Positions 9,331 through 18,513 of a DNA stretch of 64,000 nt are shown piece after piece; within the stretch, counting starts at the first letter, position 1, and each line of letters starts with the position of its first letter. This DNA is from a bacterium C-53. GTDB lineage: Bacteria > Bacillota > Clostridia > Lachnospirales > Lachnospiraceae. The stretch lies in contig RAZD01000019.1 in assembly GCA_003612525.1 (NCBI GenBank), positions 1 to 64,000 of the forward strand, in the 5' to 3' direction. The notes beneath the pieces are model-generated. The model searched no databases. It was not told the DNA's origin and worked only from the letters and a program-made list of their open reading frames with translations. A program made the translations under genes and the position numbers.

Positions 9331-9446
9331 ATATCATAGGAAAGTCCTCCGAACTTTCGTGTGATATAAAAAGCTCTCCGGACAAAATCGCATTGCGGCG
9401 GAAAGGTAAAATGTCGCCAGAGCGACCCGCCGCAGGCGGTGAATGA
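9325..9446. repeat. Structured intergenic element, probable dispersed repeat
   Basis: About 120 bases hold nested inverted repeats. A long imperfect hairpin spans roughly 9325-9375, with arms around TATCATAGGAAAGT and ACTTTCGTGTGATA. A second stem pairs TGCGGCGG (about 9394-9401) with CCGCCGCA (about 9430-9437). It encloses a perfect small hairpin, GTCGC-CAGA-GCGAC. This is not a simple terminator and has no coding character. The architecture resembles the dispersed palindromic intergenic elements common in Lachnospiraceae. No second copy was seen in this window, so its repeat status is inference. Confidence 0.5.
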
Positions 9447-10625
9447 ATGCTTTATGTTGTTAAAAGAGAGGAAGAAAATTGTCCCGTCTTCAGATACACC
9501 GCAACAGGAAATTGTGTATATGAAAGAAAGATAGATCGTACGCCGATTCCGGAAGAACTGAATATCCGTATACAACAGGAGATACTAAAGTCGCAGAAAC
9601 AGTGGGAGGAAAAGAGGCAGGCTGACCACAGGCGCAGGTTCAAAAGGACCATTCGCGGCGTGGGAGCGGCAGCGGCGTGCATTCTTTTCACAACCGCTTT
9701 AAATACGAGTCCTGTATTTACAACGGAGGCGGCACAGCTTCCTGTGGTTGGAGAACTGGCCCGGATATTGACATTCCGTTCCTATCAGACAGAAGAAGAT
9801 GATATAGCAATTTCGGTGGAAATTCCAACGATTGAAATGATCGCAGAGGATACCGGAATAACAGTGGATGAAATAAATCAGGAAATTCTGGCCCACTGCA
9901 ACCAATATGCAGATGCTGCGATGCTGCGTGCAAAAGAGTACAGAACCGCTTTTCTTGATACCGGAGGTACGCCGGAAGAGTGGGCGTTGCACAATATTAA
10001 AATCACTGTCCGTTATGAGATTAAGCGGCAGAGTAAGGATTTTCTTTCCTTTGTTGTAATAGGCGCTGAAAGCTGGGTGAGCGCTTATAATGAATTCCAA
10101 TATTATAATCTGGACTTAAACACAGGAGAGCTTGTGACATTAAAAGATATACTGGGGGATAATTATGTTGAATTGGTAAACGAAAGCATCCGCAAACAGA
10201 TTTATGAAAGACAAAAAGCAGGGGAAACCTTTTTTACAGAAGAGGAGGGAGGCTTTGCGGGAATCTCAGACGATACAAAATTTTATATCAATGAAAGCGG
10301 CAATGCAGTGATTGTCTTTGAAAAGTATGAAATTGCTCTTGGCTCGTCGGGAGAGATTGAATTTGAAATCGGGGAGGAAACGGAAGACGATGTGCAGAAG
10401 ACAGACCGAACAACAGAACGATATGAGGATAATTTTGCAGTTGACAGTGAGGCGGTGGAAGAATTTGCGGAGAAAGTGAAGGATGCAGTGGAAGCAAAGG
10501 ATTTGGAGGCACTGGCAGAGCTGACTGCATTTCCGGTTTATGTGGGACTGCCGGACGTCGGAACGGCGAATATAAATTTTGGCGTTGTAGACGGAGTATT
10601 GGCAGTGAATGGAATTAATTATTAA
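9447..10625 (+). CDS. Membrane-anchored DUF3298/RsiV-like protein
   Basis: This 392-residue protein has a basic cytoplasmic N-terminus, one membrane segment (about residues 70-90, GVGAAAACILFTTAL) and an exported C-terminal domain. The exported part resembles the DUF3298/PdaC-RsiV fold, with the YYNLDLNTGELVTLKDIL region and a terminal hydrophobic strand. RsiV-type proteins are anti-sigma factors that sense lysozyme or envelope stress. No ECF sigma gene is next to it, so this would be an orphan. The first 30 or so residues are unusual and no clear ribosome site precedes ATG 9447. The 5' end abuts a structured repeat, so the annotated start may be wrong or the N-terminus rearranged. Confidence 0.7.
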   Translation: MLYVVKREEENCPVFRYTATGNCVYERKIDRTPIPEELNIRIQQEILKSQKQWEEKRQADHRRRFKRTIRGVGAAAACILFTTALNTSPVFTTEAAQLPVVGELARILTFRSYQTEEDDIAISVEIPTIEMIAEDTGITVDEINQEILAHCNQYADAAMLRAKEYRTAFLDTGGTPEEWALHNIKITVRYEIKRQSKDFLSFVVIGAESWVSAYNEFQYYNLDLNTGELVTLKDILGDNYVELVNESIRKQIYERQKAGETFFTEEEGGFAGISDDTKFYINESGNAVIVFEKYEIALGSSGEIEFEIGEETEDDVQKTDRTTERYEDNFAVDSEAVEEFAEKVKDAVEAKDLEALAELTAFPVYVGLPDVGTANINFGVVDGVLAVNGINY

Positions 10626-10648
10626 CAGCCTGTTGGACAAATCAATAT

Positions 10649-10677
10649 TTGACACATCCTTGATAACCTCGTAAAAT
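10649..10677 (+). promoter_or_regulatory. Promoter of the TetR-family gene
   Basis: TTGACA (10649-10654), a 17-base spacer and TAAAAT (10672-10677) lie about 50 bases before the regulator start. Confidence 0.7.
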
Positions 10678-10725
10678 TATATAGTAGAATAAGATACAAT
10701 CAGATAATATTTTGAGGGAAAAGGA

Positions 10726-11292
10726 ATGTCGAATACAACAAAGCTGGCTCTGGAAGCATCTCTTAAAAAGCTTTTGCTGAATAAGCCGATTGACAAAGTT
10801 ACAATCAATGACCTGACAGCGGAATGCGGTATCAGCAGAATGGCTTTTTACTATCATTTTAAAGATATTTATGATCTGGTTGAATGGATATGTGTGGAGG
10901 ACGGGAAACGTGCTTTACAGGGCAAAAAAACATATGATACGTGGCAGGAGGGGATGCAGCAGATTTTTGAAGCGGTGCTGGAAAACAAATTGTTTATATT
11001 GAATGTATACCGAAGCATCGGCAGGGAGAAGATTGAAAACTATCTTTATAAGCTTACATTCGGGCTGATTGCGGATGTGGTTGAGGAAAAGTGTGTGGGG
11101 ATGGGCCTGGCTGAGGAGAATAAGGCGTTTATTGCCGAATTCTATAAATATGGCTTTGTGGGAATTATGCTTGGATGGATTGACCGTGGAATGAAGGAGG
11201 ATTATGAGGAGATTGTGAGGAAGATGAGCATCACGCTTCATGGCAATATTGCGAATTCCATTTCGAACTTTGAACGGACCAAAAGAAACTGA
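10726..11292 (+). CDS. TetR family transcriptional regulator
   Basis: This 188-residue regulator has an N-terminal TetR helix-turn-helix (ITINDL-type helix, then CGISRMAFYYHFKDIYDL at about residues 36-53). An all-helical ligand domain follows, of the kind seen in the DhaS-like TetR branch. It is preceded by its own promoter and RBS (GAGGGAAAAGG) and ends at a strong terminator, after which the oleate hydratase gene begins. Adjacency suggests it may control that gene in response to a fatty acid. That is an inference; no shared operator was identified. Confidence 0.85.
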   Translation: MSNTTKLALEASLKKLLLNKPIDKVTINDLTAECGISRMAFYYHFKDIYDLVEWICVEDGKRALQGKKTYDTWQEGMQQIFEAVLENKLFILNVYRSIGREKIENYLYKLTFGLIADVVEEKCVGMGLAEENKAFIAEFYKYGFVGIMLGWIDRGMKEDYEEIVRKMSITLHGNIANSISNFERTKRN

Positions 11293-11300
11293 ATTTTATC

Positions 11301-11343
11301 AAAAGAGGCTGAATGATTCATTTTTTATCATTCAGCCTCTTTT
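11301..11343 (+). terminator. Strong terminator between TetR gene and oleate hydratase
   Basis: A perfect 17-bp inverted repeat (11301-11317 with 11327-11343) with a nine-base, T-rich loop. The 3' arm ends in a T run. Symmetry would allow it to work in both directions. Confidence 0.9.
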
Positions 11344-11416
11344 GTAAATGGAAATGTGAATGAAAATGGAATATTATAACGTCATGAAAACAAGAAAAAG
11401 AAAGGCGGTTATTCAT

Positions 11417-13390
11417 ATGGAAAAGAAAACAGGAGTTGGAATCGGAGCAGCAGTGCTTGCGGCAGGTGTCGGAGCCGCTGCAGTTGCGGTAAAAAATCAT
11501 AAAAAAGCGGAGAAAACCGCGGCAGAGAAAGAAATCAACACAGCGAAACAGGAATACCGGAATACGGAAAGAGGAAAAGATCAGAAAAACAGCAAAGGTA
11601 TCTATTACACGAACGGAAATTACGAAGCATTTGCGAGACCGAGGAAGCCGGAAGGCGTCGAAGATAAAAATGCATATCTTGTAGGAAGTGGTCTTGCTTC
11701 TCTGGCGGCAGCCTGTTTCCTGGTGCGAGATGGTCAGATGCCAGGTTCCCATATTCATATTCTGGAATCAATGGACATTGCCGGAGGCGCCTGCGACGGA
11801 ATTTATGATGCGACACGGGGGTATGTAATGCGCGGCGGACGCGAGATGGAAAATCATTTTGAATGCCTCTGGGACTTGTTCAGAAGCATTCCTTCAATCG
11901 AAACGCCGGGTGTATCGGTGCTTGATGAATATTACTGGCTGAATAAGGAAGACCCGAATTACTCCCTTTGCCGTGCGACGGTAAATTGCGGTGAGGATGC
12001 GCATACGGATGGCAGGTTTAATTTAAGTCAGAAAGGCTGCATGCAAATCATGAAGCTGTTTATGACAAAAGATGAAGACTTATACGATAAGACGATAGAA
12101 GACGTATTTGATGACGAAGTATTTCAATCCACTTTCTGGCTGTACTGGCGCACGATGTTTGCATTTGAGAACTGGCACAGCGCTCTTGAAATGAAACTTT
12201 ATTTCCAGAGGTTCATTCATCATATTGCAGGGCTGCCCGATTTCAGTGCATTGAAATTTACAAAATACAATCAGTATGAATCCTTAATACTTCCGATGCA
12301 GAAGTATCTGGAAGCAGCGGGCGTTGACTTCCAGTTTAACACGGAAGTGACGAATGTAATTTTCGAATTTGAGAATGGCAAAAAGGTGGCAAAAGCCATT
12401 GAGTGCAGGGTAAAAGGCGTTGAAAAGGGAATTATGCTTACGGAAAATGATCTTGTATTCGTAACGAACGGAAGCTGTACGGAAGGCACGGTATATGGAG
12501 ACCAGCATCATGCGCCGAATGGAGATGCGGAAGTGAGAACGAGCGGATGCTGGAGTCTGTGGAAGAATATTGCGAAGCAGGATCCGTCCTTTGGGCATCC
12601 TGAGAAATTCTGCTCCGATATCGCAAAGACGAACTGGGAGTCGGCCACTGTTACGACACTGGATGATAAGATACTTTCCTATATTACGGATATCTGCAAA
12701 CGCGATCCGAAGAGTGGACGGGTGGTAACAGGAGGAATCGTGAGCTGTCAGGACTCAAGCTGGCTTATGAGCTGGACAATCAACAGACAGGGACAGTTCA
12801 GGGATCAGGATAAGGATAAAGTATGTGTCTGGGTTTACGGTCTGTTTACGGATGTCCCCGGTGACTTTATCAAAAAGCCGATGAAAGAATGTACGGGCAT
12901 GGAGATCACGCAGGAGTGGCTCTACCATCTCGGTGTGCCGGCGGAAGATATTTTGGAGCTGGCAGAAAACAGTGCGGTGTGCGTTCCGACTATGATGCCT
13001 TATATCACAGCATTTTTCATGCCAAGAACAAAGGGGGACCGTCCTGACGTAATTCCTGATGGCTGCGTGAATTTTGCATTTCTCGGGCAGTTTGCAGAAA
13101 CGCCGAGAGACACGGTCTTTACAACAGAGTATTCGGTAAGAACAGCAATGGAAGCCGTTTACGGGCTGCTTGGCGTGGATCGCGGCGTACCCGAGGTATG
13201 GGGAAGCGTTTATGATATCAGGGAACTGCTCGACAGCAGTGTGAAGCTCATGGATGGAAAATCTCCGCTTGAAATTGAGCTGCCGGGACCTTTAAATGTT
13301 TTGAAAAAACCGATACTTCATGTAGTAAAAGGAACGGTAATTGAGAAGGTGTTAAGGGACCATAATGTACTGAAGGAAGGAATGATATGA
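11417..13390 (+). CDS. ohyA: Oleate hydratase (MCRA family)
   Basis: This 657-residue FAD-dependent enzyme of the myosin-cross-reactive-antigen family hydrates the cis-9 double bond of oleate to 10-hydroxystearate, detoxifying host unsaturated fatty acids. The FAD-binding motif VGSGLASLAAA is near residue 90, and GGAC/RGGREMENHFECLWDL follow in the expected order. The start is ATG 11417, preceded by AAAGGCGG; an in-frame ATG at 11360 lacks a good site. Unusually, the first 27 residues form a glycine/alanine-rich hydrophobic stretch followed by a Lys/Glu-rich linker before the conserved core at about residue 80. This suggests membrane tethering. Confidence 0.92.
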   Translation: MEKKTGVGIGAAVLAAGVGAAAVAVKNHKKAEKTAAEKEINTAKQEYRNTERGKDQKNSKGIYYTNGNYEAFARPRKPEGVEDKNAYLVGSGLASLAAACFLVRDGQMPGSHIHILESMDIAGGACDGIYDATRGYVMRGGREMENHFECLWDLFRSIPSIETPGVSVLDEYYWLNKEDPNYSLCRATVNCGEDAHTDGRFNLSQKGCMQIMKLFMTKDEDLYDKTIEDVFDDEVFQSTFWLYWRTMFAFENWHSALEMKLYFQRFIHHIAGLPDFSALKFTKYNQYESLILPMQKYLEAAGVDFQFNTEVTNVIFEFENGKKVAKAIECRVKGVEKGIMLTENDLVFVTNGSCTEGTVYGDQHHAPNGDAEVRTSGCWSLWKNIAKQDPSFGHPEKFCSDIAKTNWESATVTTLDDKILSYITDICKRDPKSGRVVTGGIVSCQDSSWLMSWTINRQGQFRDQDKDKVCVWVYGLFTDVPGDFIKKPMKECTGMEITQEWLYHLGVPAEDILELAENSAVCVPTMMPYITAFFMPRTKGDRPDVIPDGCVNFAFLGQFAETPRDTVFTTEYSVRTAMEAVYGLLGVDRGVPEVWGSVYDIRELLDSSVKLMDGKSPLEIELPGPLNVLKKPILHVVKGTVIEKVLRDHNVLKEGMI

Positions 13391-13435
13391 GCGCATCTTA
13401 AATCATAGAGATAGGAAGCAGATGAACGGTAGAAA

Positions 13436-13468
13436 GGCGCGTGGGGGAGTCACTCATGCGTCTTTTTT
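13436..13468 (+). terminator. Terminator after oleate hydratase
   Basis: An 8-bp stem (13436-13443 with 13455-13462, two G·T pairs), an 11-base loop and six T residues. Confidence 0.8.
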
Positions 13469-13623
13469 GCATTGATCGGAAGGACAACGCCGTGCCGGTT
13501 CAGACGGTTATTCTTTTTTTACATCATAAAATGGTTTCTTTACAACATTTCACATACCAGTTGATCAGAAAAAACCGATATAATAAATAAAGAAACAATT
13601 TTTACAGCGCATGGAGGCTTGCT

Positions 13624-14343
13624 ATGCAGATTGGCATATGTGATGATCAGAGAGAGGCACGGGAACGGATTGCAGATGAAATTATGAAAATGTATCCGGA
13701 AGCAAAACTGCGGTTCTATGAGTCGGGGGATGAATTGCTGAATACGCATCAGATGCCGGACATTCTGTTTCTTGATATACAGATGCCTGGAACGGGCGGA
13801 ATGGAAACAGCGGTGGAAATCCGAAAGAAGAACCGGCAGATGATCCTTATATTTGTAACCGCACTGGAGGACTATGTATTTCAGGCATTTGATGTCGGAG
13901 CGTTTCATTATCTTGTCAAACCGTTTACGGAGGAAAAGTTCGCGGCAGTGCTTAAAAGGGCGTTGGAACAGTGCCAGGAACTTCAAAAGCCGGAAGCCTT
14001 ATCCGGGAATAGTTCACCAGGCTTTATGGTGACTGCGAAAGGGGCGCATATTACGGTTCATATGGAAGAAATCGTTTATGCGGAAGTCTTTAACCGGAAA
14101 ATCATTCTTCATACGCTTGATTCCGATATTGAGTATTACGGAAAGATGAAAGAACTGGAAAAGATGGCAGGAGAAGATTTTTATCGTCCACACCGGGCGT
14201 ATCTTGTAAATTTTAATTATATTAAAAAGTATGATGCATCAGTAATTGATCTGGAGAGAGGGCAGGCGCTTATGGCGAAGCAGAATTATCACGATTTTGT
14301 GAAAAGCTATCTTCGGTATAACAGGAAGAAAGGAAATTGGTAG
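13624..14343 (+). CDS. LytTR-family response regulator
   Basis: This 239-residue regulator has a receiver domain with acidic pair D7/D8, phospho-acceptor D51 (LFLDIQMPG), T79 and K99 (LVKP). A LytTR DNA-binding domain occupies about residues 130-235 and contains PHRAYLVNFNYIKKYD. AgrA/VirR-type proteins of this architecture control peptide signalling, virulence or bacteriocin genes. It is followed after only four bases by its partner GHKL histidine kinase. No AgrB/AgrD-like peptide gene is adjacent, so the signal is unknown. Confidence 0.9.
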   Translation: MQIGICDDQREARERIADEIMKMYPEAKLRFYESGDELLNTHQMPDILFLDIQMPGTGGMETAVEIRKKNRQMILIFVTALEDYVFQAFDVGAFHYLVKPFTEEKFAAVLKRALEQCQELQKPEALSGNSSPGFMVTAKGAHITVHMEEIVYAEVFNRKIILHTLDSDIEYYGKMKELEKMAGEDFYRPHRAYLVNFNYIKKYDASVIDLERGQALMAKQNYHDFVKSYLRYNRKKGNW

Positions 14344-14347
14344 AGAA

Positions 14348-15712
14348 ATGGAACAGATGAATTTCCTGTTAGAAATCATCTCTCATACGGTTCCGGTTGT
14401 GGAAATGCTGCTGTTCGGACACTGTTTTTATCGGCTTGTGCGGCCTTTTATGAGTACAAAAAGAGGGGCGTTTGGCGGGGGTATGGCATATTTTCTGATG
14501 ATGCTGACACTCTATATTGTGCCGTTTTATCTGGACTATTTTGCCGCGCATGGAATCAGCGTTCTGGTATCATTCTTTGTAATGTGTCGGGCGGACAGGA
14601 GAAATTATGGACAGAAAGCTTTTCTTGCGGCGGTATTTTTTCCCCTGCGGTGGCTTACTTCTGCGATGGCGGAGATATTGTACGATAATTTGTATAGTTT
14701 TGCCGGACGTACGGATTATATGGCGGCGCATGAAGACCTGTGGCTTCCTCTGTATGTCGGTGTGTGGCTCTTTTATTTGTCGGTGGAATTCCTTTTTATG
14801 ACGGCGATTGTATGGAGTATACGAAAAACGTATATTTATAAAGATCTGGAAATATCGGAGAAAGAACTGTTTATGGTGGCATCTCCCTGTATCGCCGGAG
14901 CTGTGGGCTGTGAGATTATGCAGTATTATCGAAGCTTTTATATAATGAAAGCAGGAAGCGTGACGGGGCCTTATGAGGCGTTGTCATTGTTGTATTCCAT
15001 TGTATCTGTTCTTACGGATATTGTTGTGATTGTATTTTATCAGAGGATCCGGGCAAAACAGGAGGAAGAGCTTCAGAATCAGCTTTTTGCCGCGCAGATG
15101 GAAAGCATGATGCATCATATACAGCAGGTGGAAGGGTTGTATCAGGATATGAGAAGCATCCGCCATGATATGGCAAACCATATTCTCACACTCGAAAAAC
15201 TTTATGCGGCAAATGAGCGGCCGGAGGCTGAGGCGTACGCGGCGGATTTAAAGAACGCTCTGTGTGTTCCGGGAAGAGAGATCAGGAGCGGAAACCCGGT
15301 GACGGATGTGATTTTGCAGGAATGGAAGAAAGAGGCAGAGAGAAATGAAATCTGTTTTAAGTGTGGCTTTTATTTTCCGGCGGAATCGAAGATCAATGCC
15401 TTTGACATCAGTATTATCCTGAATAATGCATTACAGAATGCGGTTGAAAATACGGTGCATGCATCAGATGGCAAAATATCTGTCCGCTCTTACAGTCGGA
15501 AAAATGCATATATGATTGAGATCTGCAACAGTTGTTCGAAAATCATAAGTCCCGATCCCAGGAACGGGCTGCCTCCCACATCAAAGGAGAGAGCAGGCGG
15601 GCATGGGTATGGGCTTGTAAATATTCAAAAAGCGGCGCGGAAATATTGCGGTGATATTGATATTATACAGGAGGATGGCGAGTTTAAACTTTTTGTTATG
15701 CTGATGCTGTAA
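14348..15712 (+). CDS. GHKL-domain sensor histidine kinase (AgrC-like)
   Basis: This 454-residue sensor has about six N-terminal membrane helices (residues 1-230), then a coiled coil and the phospho-acceptor box SIRHDMANH with H273. The GHKL ATPase domain has N-box NNALQNAVENTVHA and G-box GHGYGLVNIQ. This is the usual partner of LytTR regulators in quorum-type systems. It is encoded four bases after the response regulator and is almost certainly co-transcribed with it. The ligand is not evident. Confidence 0.9.
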   Translation: MEQMNFLLEIISHTVPVVEMLLFGHCFYRLVRPFMSTKRGAFGGGMAYFLMMLTLYIVPFYLDYFAAHGISVLVSFFVMCRADRRNYGQKAFLAAVFFPLRWLTSAMAEILYDNLYSFAGRTDYMAAHEDLWLPLYVGVWLFYLSVEFLFMTAIVWSIRKTYIYKDLEISEKELFMVASPCIAGAVGCEIMQYYRSFYIMKAGSVTGPYEALSLLYSIVSVLTDIVVIVFYQRIRAKQEEELQNQLFAAQMESMMHHIQQVEGLYQDMRSIRHDMANHILTLEKLYAANERPEAEAYAADLKNALCVPGREIRSGNPVTDVILQEWKKEAERNEICFKCGFYFPAESKINAFDISIILNNALQNAVENTVHASDGKISVRSYSRKNAYMIEICNSCSKIISPDPRNGLPPTSKERAGGHGYGLVNIQKAARKYCGDIDIIQEDGEFKLFVMLML

Positions 15713-15839
15713 TCGGTCATTCACAACAAAAAAGAGCTGTTTGGCATCAAATCCGTTTATTTCACCGGATGCCGTTCCGAAATCATTCTTGTAAAGACAG
15801 CACAGGGATGTGCCAGTTTGGAAAGGAGACCAAATTCTT

Positions 15840-16622
15840 ATGACGATTGGAAACGTAAATGGAGTAAGCAGCGGTATGCAGCCAGGCAACGCGGGCAGAC
15901 AAACAGATTCTGTCAGCCGGAATCTTGAGCGTCAGATTGCGGATGCGAATAAGCGCCTTCAGGAGCTTGCATCAAATGAGGAGATGACACAGGAAGACAA
16001 GATGAAAAGGCGGCAGGAGATTCAGAAGGAAATTGCAGACTTAAACCAGCAGCTGAGGCAGCGTCAGATGGAGCTTAGGAAAGAACAGCAGTTAAAGAAG
16101 GCGTCCGGGGAGGAAGGAAACCGGAAGAAAGGAGAATTGCAGGAGAGAAACCAAAACAGCGGTTTGTCACAGAATGGTATGAATGCCATGTTGTCGGCGG
16201 ATGCTTCGATGAAACAGGCCAAAGTGCAGGGCAGCGTTGCCGCGCAGATGGAAGGCAGAGCAGCCGTGCTGGAGTCAGAGATTAAACTGGACACAGGCAG
16301 AGGCCTGAGTGTGGAGAGAAAAAAAGAAGCGCTTGATGAAGTAAAACAGAAGGCGCAGGATGCCCTTTCTTCGCAGTTTACCACACTCTCTGAGGCCGCA
16401 CAGAAGATGGAAGATGCAAGTACGGAACCAGGCGAAAATCGTCAGCAAAAGGACAGTTCTGAGACTGAAAAGACAGAGAATGATTTGAAAACGGATGCGG
16501 TTTCGCAAAATGATACAGATGCTGGAAATGCCAGTGCATCCGGAGCGAAAGAGGAGCGGGCAGATTCGGAGCAGCCTGCTTTGCATCGTAACCCGCGTAT
16601 TTCCATTGATCTTTATTTATAA
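15840..16622 (+). CDS. FlxA-like coiled-coil protein
   Basis: This 260-residue soluble, highly charged protein carries a FlxA-like segment at about residues 25-75: heptad-rich QIADANKRLQEL and QEIQKEIADLNQQLRQRQ flanking an EEMTQEDKMKRR linker. The middle is alanine/glutamate-rich helix and the C-terminal 60 residues are acidic and disordered, ending in ISIDLYL. FlxA-like proteins are associated with flagellar regulons, but their biochemical role is unknown. The start is ATG 15840 with GGAAAGGAG upstream; an in-frame GTG at 15810 is less likely. Two chemoreceptors in the window fit a motile organism. Confidence 0.65.
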   Translation: MTIGNVNGVSSGMQPGNAGRQTDSVSRNLERQIADANKRLQELASNEEMTQEDKMKRRQEIQKEIADLNQQLRQRQMELRKEQQLKKASGEEGNRKKGELQERNQNSGLSQNGMNAMLSADASMKQAKVQGSVAAQMEGRAAVLESEIKLDTGRGLSVERKKEALDEVKQKAQDALSSQFTTLSEAAQKMEDASTEPGENRQQKDSSETEKTENDLKTDAVSQNDTDAGNASASGAKEERADSEQPALHRNPRISIDLYL

Positions 16623-16642
16623 TTATAAAAGGATGAGTGTGA

Positions 16643-16684
16643 AAAGCCTGTCAATGAAAAGCCTTCATTTCATTGACAGGCTTT
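16643..16684. terminator. Bidirectional terminator between convergent genes
   Basis: A perfect 16-bp inverted repeat (16643-16658 with 16669-16684) with a ten-base loop, between the FlxA-like gene (plus) and the SpoIID-like gene (minus). T runs are short on both strands. Confidence 0.75.
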
Positions 16685-16692
16685 GTCAATTG

Positions 16693-18513
16693 TTACTGCA
16701 CCGGTATTTTCAAAACCTGCCCGATACTCAGAAGATCAGATGTGAGCCCATTTAATTTTTTTATGGCATCTACGGTGGTTCCGTATTTTCTTGAAAGCAG
16801 CCATAAGGTGTCCCCGGATTGCACGACATGGGTAATGGATGACGGGGTATTCTGAGAAGCCGGTATCTTTAATATCTGTCCGATCTGAAGCATATCGCTT
16901 GTAAGTCCGTTCAATTTCTTAATTGCTTCGACTGTTGTATCAAATTTTCTGGCGATCAGCCACAGGGTATCTCCTGATTTTACCGTATACTCAAACGTAT
17001 CACTGTCTGTTCCGAAGGGAGGCACATTATGTTCGATTCCCTGATAAGTATTGTACAGTGTTTCCCATGTAAGCGGTCCTACAATGCCGTCCGGATTCAG
17101 ATTCATAATCCTCTGGAAAGCGGCAACCGCCTGTTTCGTCCCGCTCCCGAAGATCCCGTCCTGCGCAATTTCCGGAATACCGGGATAATATTCGGAAATG
17201 ATGTTCAGAAGGTACTGCAGGGTGATCACATCCTGGCCGCGTGAACCCTGACGCAGTACGCTTGTGGGCGGAACGGTTCCGATACCAAGTGATGTTCCTT
17301 CGCTGTTTAATTCGGCGAGCCGCGTGACGGCGGTATAGAGACTTGAGATCTTATACCAGGTTGATTTTCCTACAATGCCGTCCGCATTCAGATTAAAGAT
17401 GTTCTGGAACTTGCGCACAGCTGTATTTGTGCTGTTTCCAAATGTACCCGGTGTGTCTGTGATGGCCGGAATCGCAGGGTAATTCTGTCTGATTCGGTTT
17501 AAGTAGGTCTGGATAGTCTGGACGTCAAGCCCTGTGCTGCCGGTCCGAAGCGGTGTTCCCGGATAGGAGGAGAGGACATTGGTGATGGTATTTGTTTCGA
17601 CAATTTCGATGTCTTTCGGATAGTAGGAGCGCAGGATTTGCAGAGGGGTAAGCCCCTGCTCCGCAAGAGAGACGGTTCCCCATTGGGACAGTCCCTGGCA
17701 GGTTGCGGTGGTTCCGTTGCAGAAAGAAGTAAAGTAAGGCGCAATCTGGCCTTTCCTACGGACATATTCGTTGAAGATGCGATCGACAATCCGGCTGATG
17801 GAATCATAAATTGGGCGTCCGTATACAAAGTATTGATCATAGGCGGTACTGTTTGTGATGTTGAAGCTATATCCGCGGCTTGGATACCATTCCGTAAAAA
17901 TTCTGTTTAATGCAAATGTAATGATAGCGTAAATATTGGCAGTCAGAGCCGGTTCAGGCCATGTGGGATAGATTTCACTGCTTGCTACGTTCTTGATGTA
18001 ATCAGGGAAAGGAACCTGAACGTTTGCCGCCGATGAACTGGGTGTACCAAGATGTACGGTAATCGTGTTCGGAATCACGACCTGTCGCAGCACATAGGGC
18101 GATACGGTGGTTCCTTCCTGACTGCGCGCACCGCCCATTGCAACTGCCGGTTTCCCGATTACGATCTCCGTCTGTACAGGGATGCGTTGTACCTCCGGCA
18201 TAGGGATGAGGAGAACCGGAAGAACTGCCGTTTCTCCTTCATAAATGGGAATTTCAAGAACGGAGAGGGAATTGAAGCCGGAAGCGTTTGCCAGTATATG
18301 ATAGCTGGTATACGGTATTCCGGAGAAGTAAGGGTTCATGGAAAAGTCTCTGCTTAAGGTTTCAAGCGGAACCGTTGGTGTCTCTCCGTTTTCATCTGTT
18401 GTAAATTCGTAGACCGCACTGCCTGAGCGGTCCATAATTCTGATTTGTACGTCGCGCAGCGGGACCGCATCGTGCGCGGTACGCGCCTGTATTCTTAAAT
18501 AACCGATAGCCAT
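16693..18513 (-). CDS. SpoIID-like protein with two peptidoglycan-binding and two LysM domains
   Basis: This 606-residue cell-wall protein has four parts. Residues 1-100 form a carboxypeptidase-regulatory-like β-sandwich. The SpoIID/LytB-like domain follows (about 165-320), with FPDYIKNVASSEIYPTW and SQWGTVSLAEQGLTPLQILRSYYP. Two PG_binding_1 modules follow (about 335-490; GSTGLDVQTIQ and GSRGQDVITLQ). Two C-terminal LysM repeats (SGDTLWLIARKF and SGDTLWLLSRKY) complete it. SpoIID-family proteins cleave denuded glycan as lytic transglycosylases during engulfment, and the SSEI glutamate aligns with the catalytic one. There is no signal peptide, suggesting release by mother-cell lysis or non-classical export. 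A shorter paralogue lies at 45994-47241. Confidence 0.82.
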   Translation of the reverse strand: MAIGYLRIQARTAHDAVPLRDVQIRIMDRSGSAVYEFTTDENGETPTVPLETLSRDFSMNPYFSGIPYTSYHILANASGFNSLSVLEIPIYEGETAVLPVLLIPMPEVQRIPVQTEIVIGKPAVAMGGARSQEGTTVSPYVLRQVVIPNTITVHLGTPSSSAANVQVPFPDYIKNVASSEIYPTWPEPALTANIYAIITFALNRIFTEWYPSRGYSFNITNSTAYDQYFVYGRPIYDSISRIVDRIFNEYVRRKGQIAPYFTSFCNGTTATCQGLSQWGTVSLAEQGLTPLQILRSYYPKDIEIVETNTITNVLSSYPGTPLRTGSTGLDVQTIQTYLNRIRQNYPAIPAITDTPGTFGNSTNTAVRKFQNIFNLNADGIVGKSTWYKISSLYTAVTRLAELNSEGTSLGIGTVPPTSVLRQGSRGQDVITLQYLLNIISEYYPGIPEIAQDGIFGSGTKQAVAAFQRIMNLNPDGIVGPLTWETLYNTYQGIEHNVPPFGTDSDTFEYTVKSGDTLWLIARKFDTTVEAIKKLNGLTSDMLQIGQILKIPASQNTPSSITHVVQSGDTLWLLSRKYGTTVDAIKKLNGLTSDLLSIGQVLKIPVQ

